64,000 bases of DNA from positions 135,672,103 through 135,736,102 of the forward strand of contig CM031595.1 in the NCBI GenBank assembly GCA_018398815.1, in the 5' to 3' direction. The stretch's first letter is position 1. The number at the start of each line of letters is the position of its first letter. The translations under genes were made by a program, and so were the position numbers. This document shows positions 62,640 through 64,000 of this stretch, in pieces. The stretch is from Conus ventricosus (Eukaryota; Mollusca; Gastropoda; Neogastropoda; Conidae). Under the pieces are notes generated by a model, which saw nothing but the letters and a program-made list of their open reading frames with translations, did no database searches and was not told where the DNA came from.

Positions 62640-63990
62640 AAGCCTCCCCCTCATGGCGGAAGTGGATGAGAAACCCACTCTGGCAGAACTAGAAAAAGCA
62701 ATTATGAGCCTGTCCTCAGGAAAAGCACCAGGAAGGATGGCATACCACCAGAAATCATCAGTGTGGCGGCAGTGCACTGCTCGAACATCTGCACAACCTT
62801 CTTGTCAGTGCGGGAGGAAGGAGCAGTACCTCAAGACATGAGAGATGCCAATATTGTCACATTATACAAGAACAAAGGCGACAAAGTGACTGCAATAACT
62901 ACAGAGGATATCTCTCCTGAGCATTGTAGGCAAAGTATTTGCAAGAGTCGTCTGAACAGGCTGCAGAGCTCGCTGACAGAGTGTACCCAGAGTCGCAGTG
63001 CGGGTTCCGCTCGGAGAGATCAACCATCGACATGGTCTTCTCCATCAGACAGCTGCAAGAGAAATGCAGAGAGCAGCACAAGCCCCTCTTTCTGGCCTTC
63101 ATTGGCCTGACCAAGGCATTTGATCTGTCAGCAGAGACGACTCTTCAACGTCCTAGCGAAGATAGGCTGCCCACCAAGACTTTTGAGTGTGATCCAGTCT
63201 TTCCACGACAACATGAAAGGCACAGTGCAGTACGATGGTTCGACATCAGATGCCTTCAACATACGCAGTGGAGTCAAACAGGCTGTGTCCTCGCTCCCAC
63301 CCTCTTCGGCATCTTCTTCGCTGTCCTGCTGAAGCACGCCTTTGGGACATCAATTGAGGGTGTCTACCTTCACACCGATCAGATGGCCGACTGTTCAACC
63401 TGGCTCGCTGAAGGCAAAGAGCAAAGTACGGGTAGTGACCAATCAGAGACATGCTGTTTGCAGATACGCTGCTCTGGCCACCCACACCGAAGCAGAGTTA
63501 CAGAGTCTGATGGACTGCTTTGCAAAGCTTGTGATGAGTTTGGCCTGACAATAAGCTTGAAGAAGACGAATGTGATGGCTCAGGATGCTGAACAACCCCG
63601 CATCACACCATCAACAACCATGAATTAGAGGCCGTTAACCAGTTCACGTACCTCGGTTCCACCATCACCGACAACCTCTCTCTGGATACGGAGATCAACA
63701 GAAGGATTGGCAAGGCCTCTACCACCCTGGCCAGACTATCTCAGAGAGTGTGGAACAACAGCATGTTAACATTGAACACCAAGATTGCTGTGTATCGAGC
63801 CTGTGTGCTAAGCACTCTCCTGTACGCCAGCGAATCCTGGACCCTGTATGCCTCACAAGAGAAGAGGCTAAATGCCTTCCACATGCGCTGTCTCCGGCGC
63901 ATACTTGTGATCACATGGAGTGACCGCGTGACAAACAACGTTGTGCTTGAGCGTGCAAAGATTCCCAGCATGACCACTCTTCTCCGTCAG
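62640..63990 (+). pseudogene. LINE reverse transcriptase, catalytically dead
   Basis: Motif A reads AFIGLTKAFD, with Gly where the metal-binding Asp belongs. Motif C reads LFAD and then loses the frame (GCAGATACGCTGCT at 63460-63475), so the Asp pair is destroyed. The thumb and C-terminal region continue to the window edge. Confidence 0.88.
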
Positions 63991-64000
63991 CGTCGCCTCA

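Larger units (their letters stand above)
60622..64000 (+). mobile_element. Non-LTR retrotransposon (LINE, endonuclease + reverse transcriptase), decayed, runs off the right edge
   Basis: A GC-rich 5' region (60622-61260), then endonuclease text (DIATLQETRL, FWQGKD, SWRHPRSKHWHQLDLI, SADCDTDHSLVCCK), then reverse-transcriptase text (SSGKAPG, MRDANIVTLYKNKGD, YPESQCGFRSERSTIDMVFS, SGVKQ.CVLAPTLFGIFF, FGLTISLKKT) and the C-terminal YLGSTITDNLSLDTEI...AFHMRCLRRI. At least six frame changes. The family is the one often annotated as craniofacial-development-protein-2-like; clade RTE or CR1 is not decided here. Confidence 0.93.

Overview
The window is eukaryotic nuclear DNA, probably from a gastropod mollusc. 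That is an inference from the short exons with GT-AG introns, the very high load of dinucleotide repeats, and the mollusc-style LINEs, SINEs and DNA transposons; no organism-specific marker is present. Two conserved protein-coding genes can be rebuilt exon by exon and almost everything else is repeat or intron.

Layout. (1) 225-25613, minus strand: 15 exons of mitochondrial aconitase (ACO2), from the start codon at 25613 to the residues after the second and third Fe-S cysteines. The remaining exons lie beyond base 1. (2) 25614-28641: intergenic DNA between two divergent genes, mostly simple repeat. (3) 28642-51757, plus strand: 13 exons that I read as a complete hexosaminidase D-type GH20 enzyme (HEXD) of about 494 residues, with the HIGCDE catalytic segment. 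(4) 51758-60621: intergenic DNA with simple repeats, a small hAT-like MITE and two short tandem duplications. (5) 60622-64000: a decayed LINE that runs off the right edge.

The introns hold a layered transposon record. A minus-strand LINE (about 8.8-14.0 kb) is split by a 1.5-kb hAT-like element and a 205-bp element. Two inverted 1.9-kb hAT-like elements with perfect 5-bp target duplications sit one in each gene, and one carries a hammerhead-ribozyme-like core. There is a TA-flanked element with a degraded PHD finger and an iterated 16-bp motif, a second hAT-like element keeping the transposase C-terminus, a TTAA-flanked THAP element, a piggyBac N-terminal remnant, and a 370-bp satellite-like array with 740-bp higher order.

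Both host genes show reading-frame faults in or near short low-complexity tracts (two in ACO2 exon 15, one at the HEXD exon 5/6 join, one in the HEXD last exon). I favour consensus errors over pseudogenes because the rest of both genes is intact, phase-consistent and conserved. I see no new multi-gene system. The best leads are the ribozyme-like inverted arms, the PHD element with its repeated motif, and the complementary hAT halves.
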